The notes beneath the pieces are model-generated. The model searched no databases, was not told the origin of the DNA, and saw only the letters and a program-made list of their open reading frames with translations. Shown here one piece after another: positions 25,594-31,054 of a stretch of 50,366 nucleotides of DNA (its first letter is position 1; each line of letters begins with the position of its first letter). A program made the position numbers and the translations under genes. This DNA is from a virus: the IMG/VR virus record IMGVR_UViG_3300011258_000154, positions 1 through 50,366 of that record. One strand, 5' to 3'.

Positions 25594-25848
25594 ATGGAAC
25601 ATTTTAAATACAACCAAAAAATCCGAGCTTATGACTACAAGCCATCAGAAGGATTTGAGAAGTTTATTGAAGGTGCAGTTATTTATAGTGGCATGATTAA
25701 ACATCCAAAATATAACATCGATATGTATGAGGGTTACATTATTCAGGTTACAAACGCTGATGATGAAAATGATCCGCGCATTGGTGACATTGCCTATGTT
25801 CCTTTTGAATCAAGTTTTGATTGGGAAGATCGTATTACCGCAATTTAA
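25594..25848 (+). CDS. Early hypothetical protein (84 aa)
   Basis: The 84-aa product begins MEHFKYNQKIRAYDYKPSEGFEKFIEGAVIYSGMIKHPKYNIDMYEGYIIQVTNADDEN and ends with VPFESSFDWEDRITAI. The alternation suggests a small beta-barrel or SH3-like fold. The leader is GAGGAGAAACATA, a variant of the shared early leader. The gene follows the previous one by 15 bp and ends before a GGGGAGC hairpin. The function is unknown. Confidence 0.65.
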   Translation: MEHFKYNQKIRAYDYKPSEGFEKFIEGAVIYSGMIKHPKYNIDMYEGYIIQVTNADDENDPRIGDIAYVPFESSFDWEDRITAI

Positions 25849-25854
25849 TTAAAA

Positions 25855-25893
25855 GGGGAGCAAAAGCTCCCCACAATCCAAGGGAGAAACAAA
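25855..25893 (+). promoter_or_regulatory. Hairpin-leader element H1
   Basis: GGGGAGC (25855-25861), a 4-base AAAA loop and GCTCCCC (25866-25872) form a perfect 7-bp stem. It is followed by ACAATCCAAGGGAGAAACAAA and then the ATG at 25894. The same module occurs at 27107, 27509 and, on the other strand, at 41609-41571. The hairpin may insulate the ribosome-binding site from upstream translation or act as an RNA-processing or pause site. Confidence 0.7.
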
Positions 25894-26169
25894 ATGAAAA
25901 AAATCGTAAATGAAATTGCAACTCTGAAGGCTCAGATTGCAGAATTGTCAAAAGACTTAAAAGCTAAAGAGTCTGTATTAAAGGCAATCGGTTCTGGAAC
26001 ATACGAGGGTAGTGAACACTACGTTGTCGTTTCAGAGGCAACTCGTAAAACTCTAGATATGAAAGCTGTTAGAGCAAAATTATCTAGGCAGTTCATTCAG
26101 GCAAATACGAATGAGACTGATTACCTTACTCTTAAAATTTTTGGGTATGGTAAAAAGATAGCCGCTTAA
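25894..26169 (+). CDS. Coiled-coil early protein (91 aa)
   Basis: The 91-aa product has an N-terminal coiled coil (KKIVNEIATLKAQIAELSKDLKAKESVLKAIG) followed by a compact region (SEHYVVVSEATRKTLDMKAVRAKLSRQFIQANTNE). The coil plus a small basic domain recalls short host-takeover or nuclease-inhibiting proteins of phages such as Gam-type fragments, but the match is not strong. It sits behind hairpin-leader H1 and before the terminator-like E element. Confidence 0.65.
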   Translation: MKKIVNEIATLKAQIAELSKDLKAKESVLKAIGSGTYEGSEHYVVVSEATRKTLDMKAVRAKLSRQFIQANTNETDYLTLKIFGYGKKIAA

Positions 26170-26173
26170 CAAT

Positions 26174-26215
26174 GCTTGACACTACTAGTTATTGCTAGTA
26201 GTGTCTTCATATTAA
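26174..26215 (+). terminator. Hairpin E: terminator with promoter-like bases
   Basis: GACACTACTAG (26178-26188) and CTAGTAGTGTC (26195-26205) form an 11-bp perfect stem with a 6-base loop, followed by TTCATATT. As a plus-strand structure it can end transcription of the upstream genes. The same bases begin CTTGACA...CTAGT.ATTGCTA, which matches 15 of 20 bases after the -35 box of promoter D. It may combine a stop and a start function. Confidence 0.5.
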
Positions 26216-26237
26216 CGAATCACTAGGGAGAAACAAA

Positions 26238-27098
26238 ATGGCGAAATTGGCAAATCAAGAAGTGGTTAAAGAATTAACCGAAAAAGCAATTATCAGCATC
26301 GAAGATGCTATTTCAAAGGGTCTAAGTTGGAAGCCTGAATTTAAAGGCACTGGTGGACTTGCGTATAATATGTTTACTGGCAATGTCCTAAGTGGCGGCA
26401 ATCAGTTGATTGCACTACTTTCTGGAGTTGACACTCGGTGGGCAACACCGAAAGCCCTCAAAGCTAAAGGCGTAGCTTGGGCGAAGGGATCGAAGACGAC
26501 TACGTTCTTATTCCCAATCACAATCACCAAAGATAGTAAAACTGGTGAAAAGCTAGAAAATCCGTTTATGTATTTCAAAACGTACCGAATGATTAATGGT
26601 GCGGATATTGTCGATTTACCTCAAGAAAAGTCTGATGAAGTCACTCTAGAAGAGAGACACACCAAGATCGATGAGCTTGTAGCTGTACTTGGGGCAGATG
26701 TCCGTGAGAGCAGTAGAGGTCAGTGTTTTTATAACTATAGAGATGACTACATCCACATGCCGTTTAAGAAGTATTTTGATTCTATCGATAGTTATTACTC
26801 TACTTTATTTCACGAGATCGGTCATTTTACTGGCCATAAGAGCCGCTTAAATAGGCTTGGTAAACAAGATAAATCTGAATACGCTTTCGAAGAGCTAGTG
26901 GCTGAGTTGTTCAGCATCTACGCCTGTAAGTTTTTTGATATATCTTTTGAGCCTACAGAAAATAATGCCACTTACTTATCAAGTTGGCTCAAGGCTCTAA
27001 AGCAAGATGCTTCATTCTTATGGAAGGCATCAAGTCGGGCAACAGACATATTAAACTATGTCTTGCAAGCCCAAGAAGAGCTTAAAAAAGCCGCTTAA
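26238..27098 (+). CDS. ardC: ArdC-like antirestriction protein with zincin domain
   Basis: The 286-aa protein has an N-terminal ssDNA-binding domain typical of ArdC (TEKAIISIEDAISKGLSWKPEFKGTGGLAYNMFTGNVLSGGNQL, residues about 14-57). It also has a C-terminal zincin-like metallopeptidase domain with HEIGH at 192-196 (zinc ligands H192, H196; catalytic E193) and EELVAEL near residue 219 for the third ligand. ArdC proteins bind single-stranded DNA and protect incoming plasmid or phage DNA from restriction. This suits an early gene. It has its own leader (CACTAGGGAGAAACAAA) and a hairpin upstream. Length is close to usual ArdC (about 290-300 aa). Confidence 0.85.
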   Translation: MAKLANQEVVKELTEKAIISIEDAISKGLSWKPEFKGTGGLAYNMFTGNVLSGGNQLIALLSGVDTRWATPKALKAKGVAWAKGSKTTTFLFPITITKDSKTGEKLENPFMYFKTYRMINGADIVDLPQEKSDEVTLEERHTKIDELVAVLGADVRESSRGQCFYNYRDDYIHMPFKKYFDSIDSYYSTLFHEIGHFTGHKSRLNRLGKQDKSEYAFEELVAELFSIYACKFFDISFEPTENNATYLSSWLKALKQDASFLWKASSRATDILNYVLQAQEELKKAA

Positions 27099-27106
27099 AT
27101 TTAACA

Positions 27107-27145
27107 GGGGAGCCTTGCGCTCCCCACAATCCAAGGGAGAAATAA
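27107..27145 (+). promoter_or_regulatory. Hairpin-leader element H2
   Basis: GGGGAGC (27107-27113), a CTTGC loop and GCTCCCC (27119-27125) form the stem, then ACAATCCAAGGGAGAAATAA precedes ATG 27146. This is the same module as H1, and it lies directly after the ardC stop. Confidence 0.7.
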
Positions 27146-27304
27146 ATGTTGGATGATACTAAACCACCTCTGGGTTCTCGCATCAGGTCTATGATACTGG
27201 TCTACGATGCCTTCGGGGAAACCTACACCGATGCAGATAAGAAATTTGCATTAAAAATTATGGCTAACTTACTAAAGGAGGTAGTCGGTGATGACGTTGT
27301 CTGA
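27146..27304 (+). CDS. Small early protein (52 aa)
   Basis: The frame has an AAGGGAGAAATAA leader, starts at ATG 27146 and ends at TGA 27302-27304. The 52-aa product (MLDDTKPPLGSRIRSMIL...) is helical with an acidic Asp-rich end. It overlaps the next gene by 14 bases, which points to translational coupling. No function is recognised. Confidence 0.55.
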   Translation: MLDDTKPPLGSRIRSMILVYDAFGETYTDADKKFALKIMANLLKEVVGDDVV

Positions 27305-27446
27305 GTTAAGAGATTGGCTAGAGGTTCAAATAGAGCGGCATGAAAGGATGCTCGAAACCTCTAAAGATGCTCATGCAATTAAAGATTCAATGGCCAAGTT
27401 GGTGGCTTATAAACGAACTTTGGTTAGATCTAAGGGAGGTGAATAA
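27291..27446 (+). CDS. Small helical early protein (51 aa)
   Basis: ATG 27291 follows an AAGGAGGTAGTCGGTG ribosome-binding site located inside the preceding gene. The 51-aa product (MTLSELRDWLEVQIERHERM...) is one long amphipathic helix, rich in Arg/Lys/Glu, with coiled-coil character. It is the second of three coupled small genes. The function is unknown. Confidence 0.6.
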   Translation: MTLSELRDWLEVQIERHERMLETSKDAHAIKDSMAKLVAYKRTLVRSKGGE

Positions 27447-27447
27447 A

Positions 27448-27501
27448 ATGGAGTTTAGTTTATTAGGGTTTTTAATCCTTTTAATTATAACCAATCTTTA
27501 A
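27448..27501 (+). CDS. Possible 17-aa hydrophobic peptide
   Basis: A strong ribosome-binding site (AAGGGAGGTGAATAAA) leads into ATG 27448, which encodes MEFSLLGFLILLIITNL and stops at TAA 27501. Nearly the whole peptide is hydrophobic and would span a membrane. It is very short, but the good leader and the intergenic place before hairpin H3 support it. It could be a leader peptide or a membrane-active peptide. Confidence 0.4.
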   Translation: MEFSLLGFLILLIITNL

Positions 27502-27508
27502 TTAATCA

Positions 27509-27546
27509 GGGGAGCCTCGCGCTCCCCACAATCGTTTGGAGAAATA
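27509..27546 (+). promoter_or_regulatory. Hairpin-leader element H3
   Basis: GGGGAGC (27509-27515), loop CTCGC, GCTCCCC (27521-27527), then ACAATCGTTTGGAGAAATA before ATG 27547. The bases TTAATTAATCAGGGGAGC before and in the stem also occur in H4 (minus strand, 41617-41600 region). Confidence 0.7.
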
Positions 27547-27768
27547 ATGACTACTTGGAGATATAAGAATATAGATAAAATGCCCCAATGGGTAAAAGAA
27601 CAGTCGAGCATTCGTGAAGGACTTGAGCATATTATTTTTATGCATACAATGGAGGGCGAAAAACCTGCCGTTGTAGGGGATTATATCTACATGGATTCAA
27701 GAGGCCATGTGCATGTATATAAAGAAAATCCAAAGAAAAGTTTGTTTTTTAAGATATTTAATCGATAA
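27547..27768 (+). CDS. Early hypothetical protein (73 aa)
   Basis: The 73-aa product reads MTTWRYKNIDKMPQWVKEQSSIREGLEHIIFMHTMEGEKPAVVGDYIYMDSRGHVHVYKENPKKSLF and ends FKIFNR. It starts with GTTTGGAGAAATA. The pattern suggests a small alpha/beta fold with a His-containing motif (GHVHVYKE). It lies between hairpin H3 and promoter B. No family is known to me. Confidence 0.65.
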   Translation: MTTWRYKNIDKMPQWVKEQSSIREGLEHIIFMHTMEGEKPAVVGDYIYMDSRGHVHVYKENPKKSLFFKIFNR

Positions 27769-27772
27769 AGTA

Positions 27773-27813
27773 CTTGTAATTGCTCGTATTTGCTATTATA
27801 TATAATATATAAC
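27773..27813 (+). promoter_or_regulatory. Promoter B of the early promoter family
   Basis: TTGTAA at 27774-27779 is followed by ATTGCTCG and TGCTATTAT at 27791-27799. Together with the AGTACTTGTAATTGCT block, it is nearly identical to promoter A. It lies 18 bp before the leader of the gene at 27831. Confidence 0.6.
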
Positions 27814-27830
27814 CAAAAGGGAGAAAAAAA

Positions 27831-28391
27831 ATGGCATATGATGAAACATTAGGAAGTAAAGAGCGTTACTACGATGCAATCGATTATTATAGAATGGAAA
27901 ATGCACGAAAAGGCAAAATGAACAAATGGTTAAAAGATGTTCCTGATGCTCAAGAAATTCATGATTTTCTTATTGATAAAAATCATGGTTTTTTAGGTGA
28001 TCTTAACACTAGCATTTATAAGTATGGTAGCCTGACTGAAAATCAAACCAATGCTGTTCGTAAAATTATTGCTAACAATGTTAAACGCGCAGAGGCTCTA
28101 GAGGTAAAAAAAGCCGAAGAAGCTGAGGCAAGTGATTGGGTTGGCGTTGTAGGCGAACGTACTGAGTTCGACCTTACTGTTCAGCACGTTGCGACATTTG
28201 ATGGACATTACGGAACTGTTTACTTTAATATTTGTAAAGATGCAGATGACAACGTAGTTGTTTACAAAGGATCAAATGGTTGGGAAAAATCAACTAACGT
28301 AAAGTGTGTAGCAAAAATCAAAGAACACAGTGAGCGCGAAGGTGTAAAACAAACAATCATTCAGAGGCCAACAGTAAAGGAAGTAATATGA
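27831..28391 (+). CDS. Early hypothetical protein (186 aa)
   Basis: The 186-aa product has a helical N-terminal half (residues 1-90, YYDAIDYYRMENARKGKMNKWLKDV) with a Lys/Glu-rich coil (NNVKRAEALEVKKAEEAEAS), then a compact beta-like C-terminal domain (WVGVVGERTEFDLTVQHVATFDGHYGTVYFNICKDADDNVVVYKG). That pattern recalls small OB- or SH3-like nucleic-acid-binding domains, but the assignment is not certain. It is the first gene after promoter B and is coupled by ATGA to the next gene. Confidence 0.65.
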   Translation: MAYDETLGSKERYYDAIDYYRMENARKGKMNKWLKDVPDAQEIHDFLIDKNHGFLGDLNTSIYKYGSLTENQTNAVRKIIANNVKRAEALEVKKAEEAEASDWVGVVGERTEFDLTVQHVATFDGHYGTVYFNICKDADDNVVVYKGSNGWEKSTNVKCVAKIKEHSEREGVKQTIIQRPTVKEVI

Positions 28392-28567
28392 AATTTGGAA
28401 TGCAATTTACAAAAGGTGAGCTTAATCTAATCTTAAAGGGATTAAGCTCTCTCAGTGAGGCTAAGATGCTTCACGGCAGAATCTCTGCGTTAATTAAAAA
28501 CGCAGAGCATAGAAAAGCAACTGATGATGGGATTTACAAAACGCTCCCAGTGAATAAATTAAAATGA
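28388..28567 (+). CDS. Small early protein (59 aa)
   Basis: ATG 28388 overlaps the previous stop (ATGA), and TGA 28565 overlaps the next ATG (ATGA). The 59-aa product (MKFGMQFTKGELNLILKGL...) looks helical with a basic C-terminus. Coupling on both sides supports it as a real gene of the early island. No function is recognised. Confidence 0.7.
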   Translation: MKFGMQFTKGELNLILKGLSSLSEAKMLHGRISALIKNAEHRKATDDGIYKTLPVNKLK

Positions 28568-28734
28568 GTATTAAACCTCGAAAACATTGTAGTGAATGTC
28601 TAGGCGAAGGCATCATAGAAATCCTTGAGGTTGTCAGGGCAAGTGGTGATTATACCTACGCAGAGCTAGAGCATGTTGATGATAAAACTTGCGATTGGTG
28701 CGAGGGATCAGGAGAGGAGCCTGTTATTCATTAA
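28564..28734 (+). CDS. Small DnaJ-type zinc-binding protein (56 aa)
   Basis: The 56-aa protein carries CSECLGEG (Cys9, Cys12) and CDWCEGSG (Cys43, Cys46). This is the CxxCxGxG spacing of one zinc site of the DnaJ cysteine-rich domain. It is the last gene of the plus-strand island and overlaps the end of the opposite-strand gene by 4 bp, so the junction is convergent. It probably binds zinc and may bind a client protein or nucleic acid. Confidence 0.75.
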   Translation: MSIKPRKHCSECLGEGIIEILEVVRASGDYTYAELEHVDDKTCDWCEGSGEEPVIH

Positions 28735-29300
28735 AGTGTACCAGCACCAATGTCTGCTTGATCTATAGCAGTACCTGCCTTTTCTTCAATTTTTTCCATT
28801 TCTTTATTTCTTTTTGGCATCATATTATATAAAGCCTTTAATGCACCAAAACTACCTTTTACAATTGGCGCACCGATTGCCGCTCCAACGCCAAATTCAA
28901 CCAATGCGTCTGGGCTACCAACTTCAGGCATTCTCTTTAAGATTTCCTTTTGGTATTCTGAACTTCCTTTTTCTATTCCCTCAGATTCCAATCTAGCGTC
29001 AAGCTCTTCCCTAATTGCATCTCTGTACTTATTCATTTCTACGCCATACAAATATGCATTTATAGCATTTCCGAGATCTGACGCTATTGGGATTCTGTAG
29101 CCAGTTAAATCTTCTGATATTTGCCCACCTACATCTAATTGATATGGATCAAGACTAACACTAAAATTATCTAGGCGAGGATCTCTACCCCCGACAGATT
29201 GCCCTAAAGAATTAATCTCACCCGTAGCACCTGCGGCCGAACCTGCTGGCTTTCGTGATAACATATTTCTTAAAATTTGTTGTGGTGTAAGTTCTGCCAT
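28731..29300 (-). CDS. Hypothetical helical virion-block protein (189 aa)
   Basis: The 189-aa product begins MAELTPQQILRNMLSRKPAGSAAG, has a middle with charged helices (MNKYRDAIREELDARLESEGIEKG) and a hydrophobic Gly/Ala-rich stretch (ALVEFGVGAAIGAPIVKGSFGALKAL) near residues 133-160, then a charged end. It is the last gene of the leftward accessory block and meets the plus-strand island. A structural or membrane-interacting role is possible. No family is recognised. Confidence 0.6.
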   Translation of the reverse strand: MAELTPQQILRNMLSRKPAGSAAGATGEINSLGQSVGGRDPRLDNFSVSLDPYQLDVGGQISEDLTGYRIPIASDLGNAINAYLYGVEMNKYRDAIREELDARLESEGIEKGSSEYQKEILKRMPEVGSPDALVEFGVGAAIGAPIVKGSFGALKALYNMMPKRNKEMEKIEEKAGTAIDQADIGAGTL

Positions 29301-29491
29301 TAGGTATCTCCTGCGGATAGTTCTCTGGCCAGTATTCTTAATGTCTCTTGGAAGCCCTTATCTAGCTCCTTAGCGGCCTTAGCAAACTTTTTAGGGCTTA
29401 TGTCATCACTATCCAGACCTCGCCTCTCTAGGAACTTCTTAGCCGCTCTAATCTCCGCTTGGGCTACCTTTTTAATTGCCGCTCTTGCCAT
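29300..29491 (-). CDS. Small basic helical protein (63 aa)
   Basis: The 63-aa product (MARAAIKKVAQAEIRAAKKFLERRGLDSDDISPKKFAKAAKELDKGF...) is highly basic at the N-terminus and predicted to be two or three helices. It overlaps the next gene by one base (TAATG). It is one of the run of tiny basic proteins in this region. Nucleic-acid binding is likely but not shown. Confidence 0.6.
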   Translation of the reverse strand: MARAAIKKVAQAEIRAAKKFLERRGLDSDDISPKKFAKAAKELDKGFQETLRILARELSAGDT

Positions 29492-29497
29492 AATACC

Positions 29498-29755
29498 TCA
29501 CCATGCCTTGCACGACCAATATCGTGCTTTTGTTTTAGGGCCAGGATTATCGCAATTATGTCTCGCCCTGAAATTCTTCCTACGTCCTGCCTGTGTCTTT
29601 TTAATCTTCATGTTAGGATCTCCGAAGGTTACCCTTTTGACCTTATCGCCATCTGAGACATATACAACCGACTTCTTCTTGCCGTAACTTGTCTCACCCT
29701 TAGCAATGCGTCTGGGTTTATTTAATTTTACACTCTTACCTTTGTATGTTGCCAT
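29498..29755 (-). CDS. Conserved basic protein of marine phages (85 aa)
   Basis: The 85-aa protein begins MATYKGKSVKLNKPRRIAKGETSYGKKKSVVYV and continues RVTFGDPNMKIKKTQAGRRKNFRARHNCDNPGPKTKARYWSCKAW. I recognise the pattern (KLNKPRRI...FGDPNMKIKK...FRARHNCDNPGPKTKARYWSCK) from cyanophage and other marine phage genomes. Its function is unknown. The many Lys/Arg and the His/Cys set suggest nucleic-acid binding, perhaps with zinc. Confidence 0.75.
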   Translation of the reverse strand: MATYKGKSVKLNKPRRIAKGETSYGKKKSVVYVSDGDKVKRVTFGDPNMKIKKTQAGRRKNFRARHNCDNPGPKTKARYWSCKAW

Positions 29756-30507
29756 TACTGCGCTCCTTTTGGTAATGCCCCAAAATTCAATCTAGGTAAA
29801 TCAGATAAACCTACTTCAGAATTTATTTTTTTTACTTCAGCGTCATTTAAAACACGATTTACTTTCATTGAACCACTAATAAGCCAATTCCCTTGCATGT
29901 TTGGATTTGTTTTATACTTATAAAAACCACCCACTGGAAGTTGGTCAGTTATGTGAGCCTCTCGAAGATTTATCTCTCCCTTTCTAGGCCCACTTTTAAC
30001 AGTGCTTGCACGATTAATAGCTTCAGACTGCCAATCAACATCATTTGGAAACTCTACTTCTGCCCAAACTTGATTTTCAGGTCTAAAATCTGGTTTAGTT
30101 AAAGATGCGTTGGATTTTCCTCCAATATGAGTGGCAATAGGATAATCTCCCCCATGCCAACCTGGTCTAAATGCTAATGGCCCAAGTTTTGATTTTACTT
30201 TTCCACTTGTCGTTTGTTCTCCAATTTTAGCGTCTACCCACGAACCTATTTTAATTGGTGATTTAGAATCCACAAATAATGGAAACAATTCATTAGGATT
30301 CTTAGGGTCAATTCTAAATAACTTATACGCTTTAACTGTTTTTTTAGGCTCAGAACCTTTTTCTGGCTTAACCGCAATATCTTCAGTTATAGTATCTATT
30401 TTTCTTGCAACATCATCATTAATTGCTGAACCAAATTTATCACCTAGATAATCAATAAAATCATCAGCTTTATTTACAATACTTTTAAGCGCACCAGCTC
30501 TACTCAT
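29755..30507 (-). CDS. Polyvalent-like domain protein (250 aa)
   Basis: The 250-aa protein has a charged helical start (residues 1-55), then a compact domain at about 60-225: AYKLFRIDPKNPNELFPLFVDS, KLGPLAFRPGWHGGDYPIATHIGG, NQVWAEVEFPNDVDWQSEAIN, then GGFYKYKTNPNMQGNWLISGSMKVNRVL. I have seen this pattern as a module of very large phage polyvalent proteins, where it may be an ADP-ribosyltransferase-like or related effector domain; I am not certain. It ends in FGALPKGAQ, like the protein at 31055-32974. That shared tail links the two. Confidence 0.55.
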   Translation of the reverse strand: MSRAGALKSIVNKADDFIDYLGDKFGSAINDDVARKIDTITEDIAVKPEKGSEPKKTVKAYKLFRIDPKNPNELFPLFVDSKSPIKIGSWVDAKIGEQTTSGKVKSKLGPLAFRPGWHGGDYPIATHIGGKSNASLTKPDFRPENQVWAEVEFPNDVDWQSEAINRASTVKSGPRKGEINLREAHITDQLPVGGFYKYKTNPNMQGNWLISGSMKVNRVLNDAEVKKINSEVGLSDLPRLNFGALPKGAQ

Positions 30508-30662
30508 TAGCCCTTGTGTACCTTCTGTATATCGAACGATGCTTTCTTACTTGCGCCCTTGTGTGGCTTGTAGCCACCAGTAGGGTTCTTCATTAGCTTA
30601 AAACTAGCCCCAGACTTCATCCAGTGGTAACCTTTGGGAGCTTCTACTGCTTTTTTTGCCAT
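30507..30662 (-). CDS. Basic mini-protein with KPHKG motif (51 aa)
   Basis: The frame starts at ATG 30662, overlapping the previous stop (TAATG), and ends at TAA 30507, overlapping the next start (TAATG). It encodes MAKKAVEAPKGYHWMKSGASF, then KLMKNPTGGYKPHKGASKKASFDIQKVHKG. The YHWMKSGxxFKLMK and KPHKGAS patterns recur in marine phages as small basic proteins of unknown job. Coupling on both sides confirms the frame. Confidence 0.75.
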   Translation of the reverse strand: MAKKAVEAPKGYHWMKSGASFKLMKNPTGGYKPHKGASKKASFDIQKVHKG

Positions 30663-30898
30663 TACTTCTTACCTTTCCAGTTGGTACGTTTTGCACTTGT
30701 CTTTCGTTTTGTAGCCGCCTTGCCTGCCTTAGTCTTACACTGCGCCATAGTCGGACGGCAAGCAGGATAACCTTTTCTCTTGCTAGAAGTGCGTGACTTC
30801 CTACCACAAGGCTTGCCTGTCTTACAGTCTACCCAACCCTTACCGCTGTTCTGGGAGAACCATGTTCTTAAACTATTACTACTTCTTTTTTTTGGCAC
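30662..30898 (-). CDS. Basic Cys-containing protein (78 aa), GTG start
   Basis: The best start is GTG 30898 (MPKKRSSNSLRTWFSQN), with GGGGTAAG upstream. The product has the pattern WVDCKTGKPCGRKSRTSSKRKGYPACRPTMAQC, with four Cys, then a Lys/Arg-rich tail. I recognise this as a small domain found in marine T4-like and other phages, possibly a DUF5872-type or related zinc-binding unit. It overlaps the upstream gene by 20 bases and the downstream one by one base. Confidence 0.7.
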   Translation of the reverse strand: MPKKRSSNSLRTWFSQNSGKGWVDCKTGKPCGRKSRTSSKRKGYPACRPTMAQCKTKAGKAATKRKTSAKRTNWKGKK

Positions 30899-31052
30899 TT
30901 TTCTTACCCCAGTTCTTAGCTCCTACTTTTCTACACTTAACTAAAGCACCTGATCCATATGCACTTGGCCATGTACCACCATTTCTAGTGTAACGTGCTT
31001 TTACCTTTTTATAACAGGCATCTCTTTTTGGTTTTTTCTTTTTTGCAGGCAT
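30879..31052 (-). CDS. Basic DUF5872-like mini-protein (57 aa)
   Basis: The frame starts at ATG 31052 and stops at TAG 30879. The product reads MPAKKKKPKRDACYKKVKAR, then YTRNGGTWPSAYGSGALVKCRKVGAKNWG and a Lys tail. The CYxKVKxRY...WPSAYxSGALVKCRKVG pattern is well known from giant viruses, marine phages and cyanophages (DUF5872-like). The function is unknown; a small, basic, Cys-pair nucleic-acid-binding fold is plausible. Confidence 0.75.
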   Translation of the reverse strand: MPAKKKKPKRDACYKKVKARYTRNGGTWPSAYGSGALVKCRKVGAKNWGKKSAKKKK

Positions 31053-31054
31053 AA

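Noticed and set aside
25855-25872. GGGGAGC hairpins as ordinary rho-independent terminators
   Set aside because: None is followed by a T-run; instead each is followed at once by ACAATC and a ribosome-binding site, so a leader role fits better.
30604-30807. Minus-strand 67-codon Arg-rich frame
   Set aside because: It overlaps two conserved small genes in another frame and matches no pattern; the genes at 30507-30662 and 30662-30898 explain the DNA.
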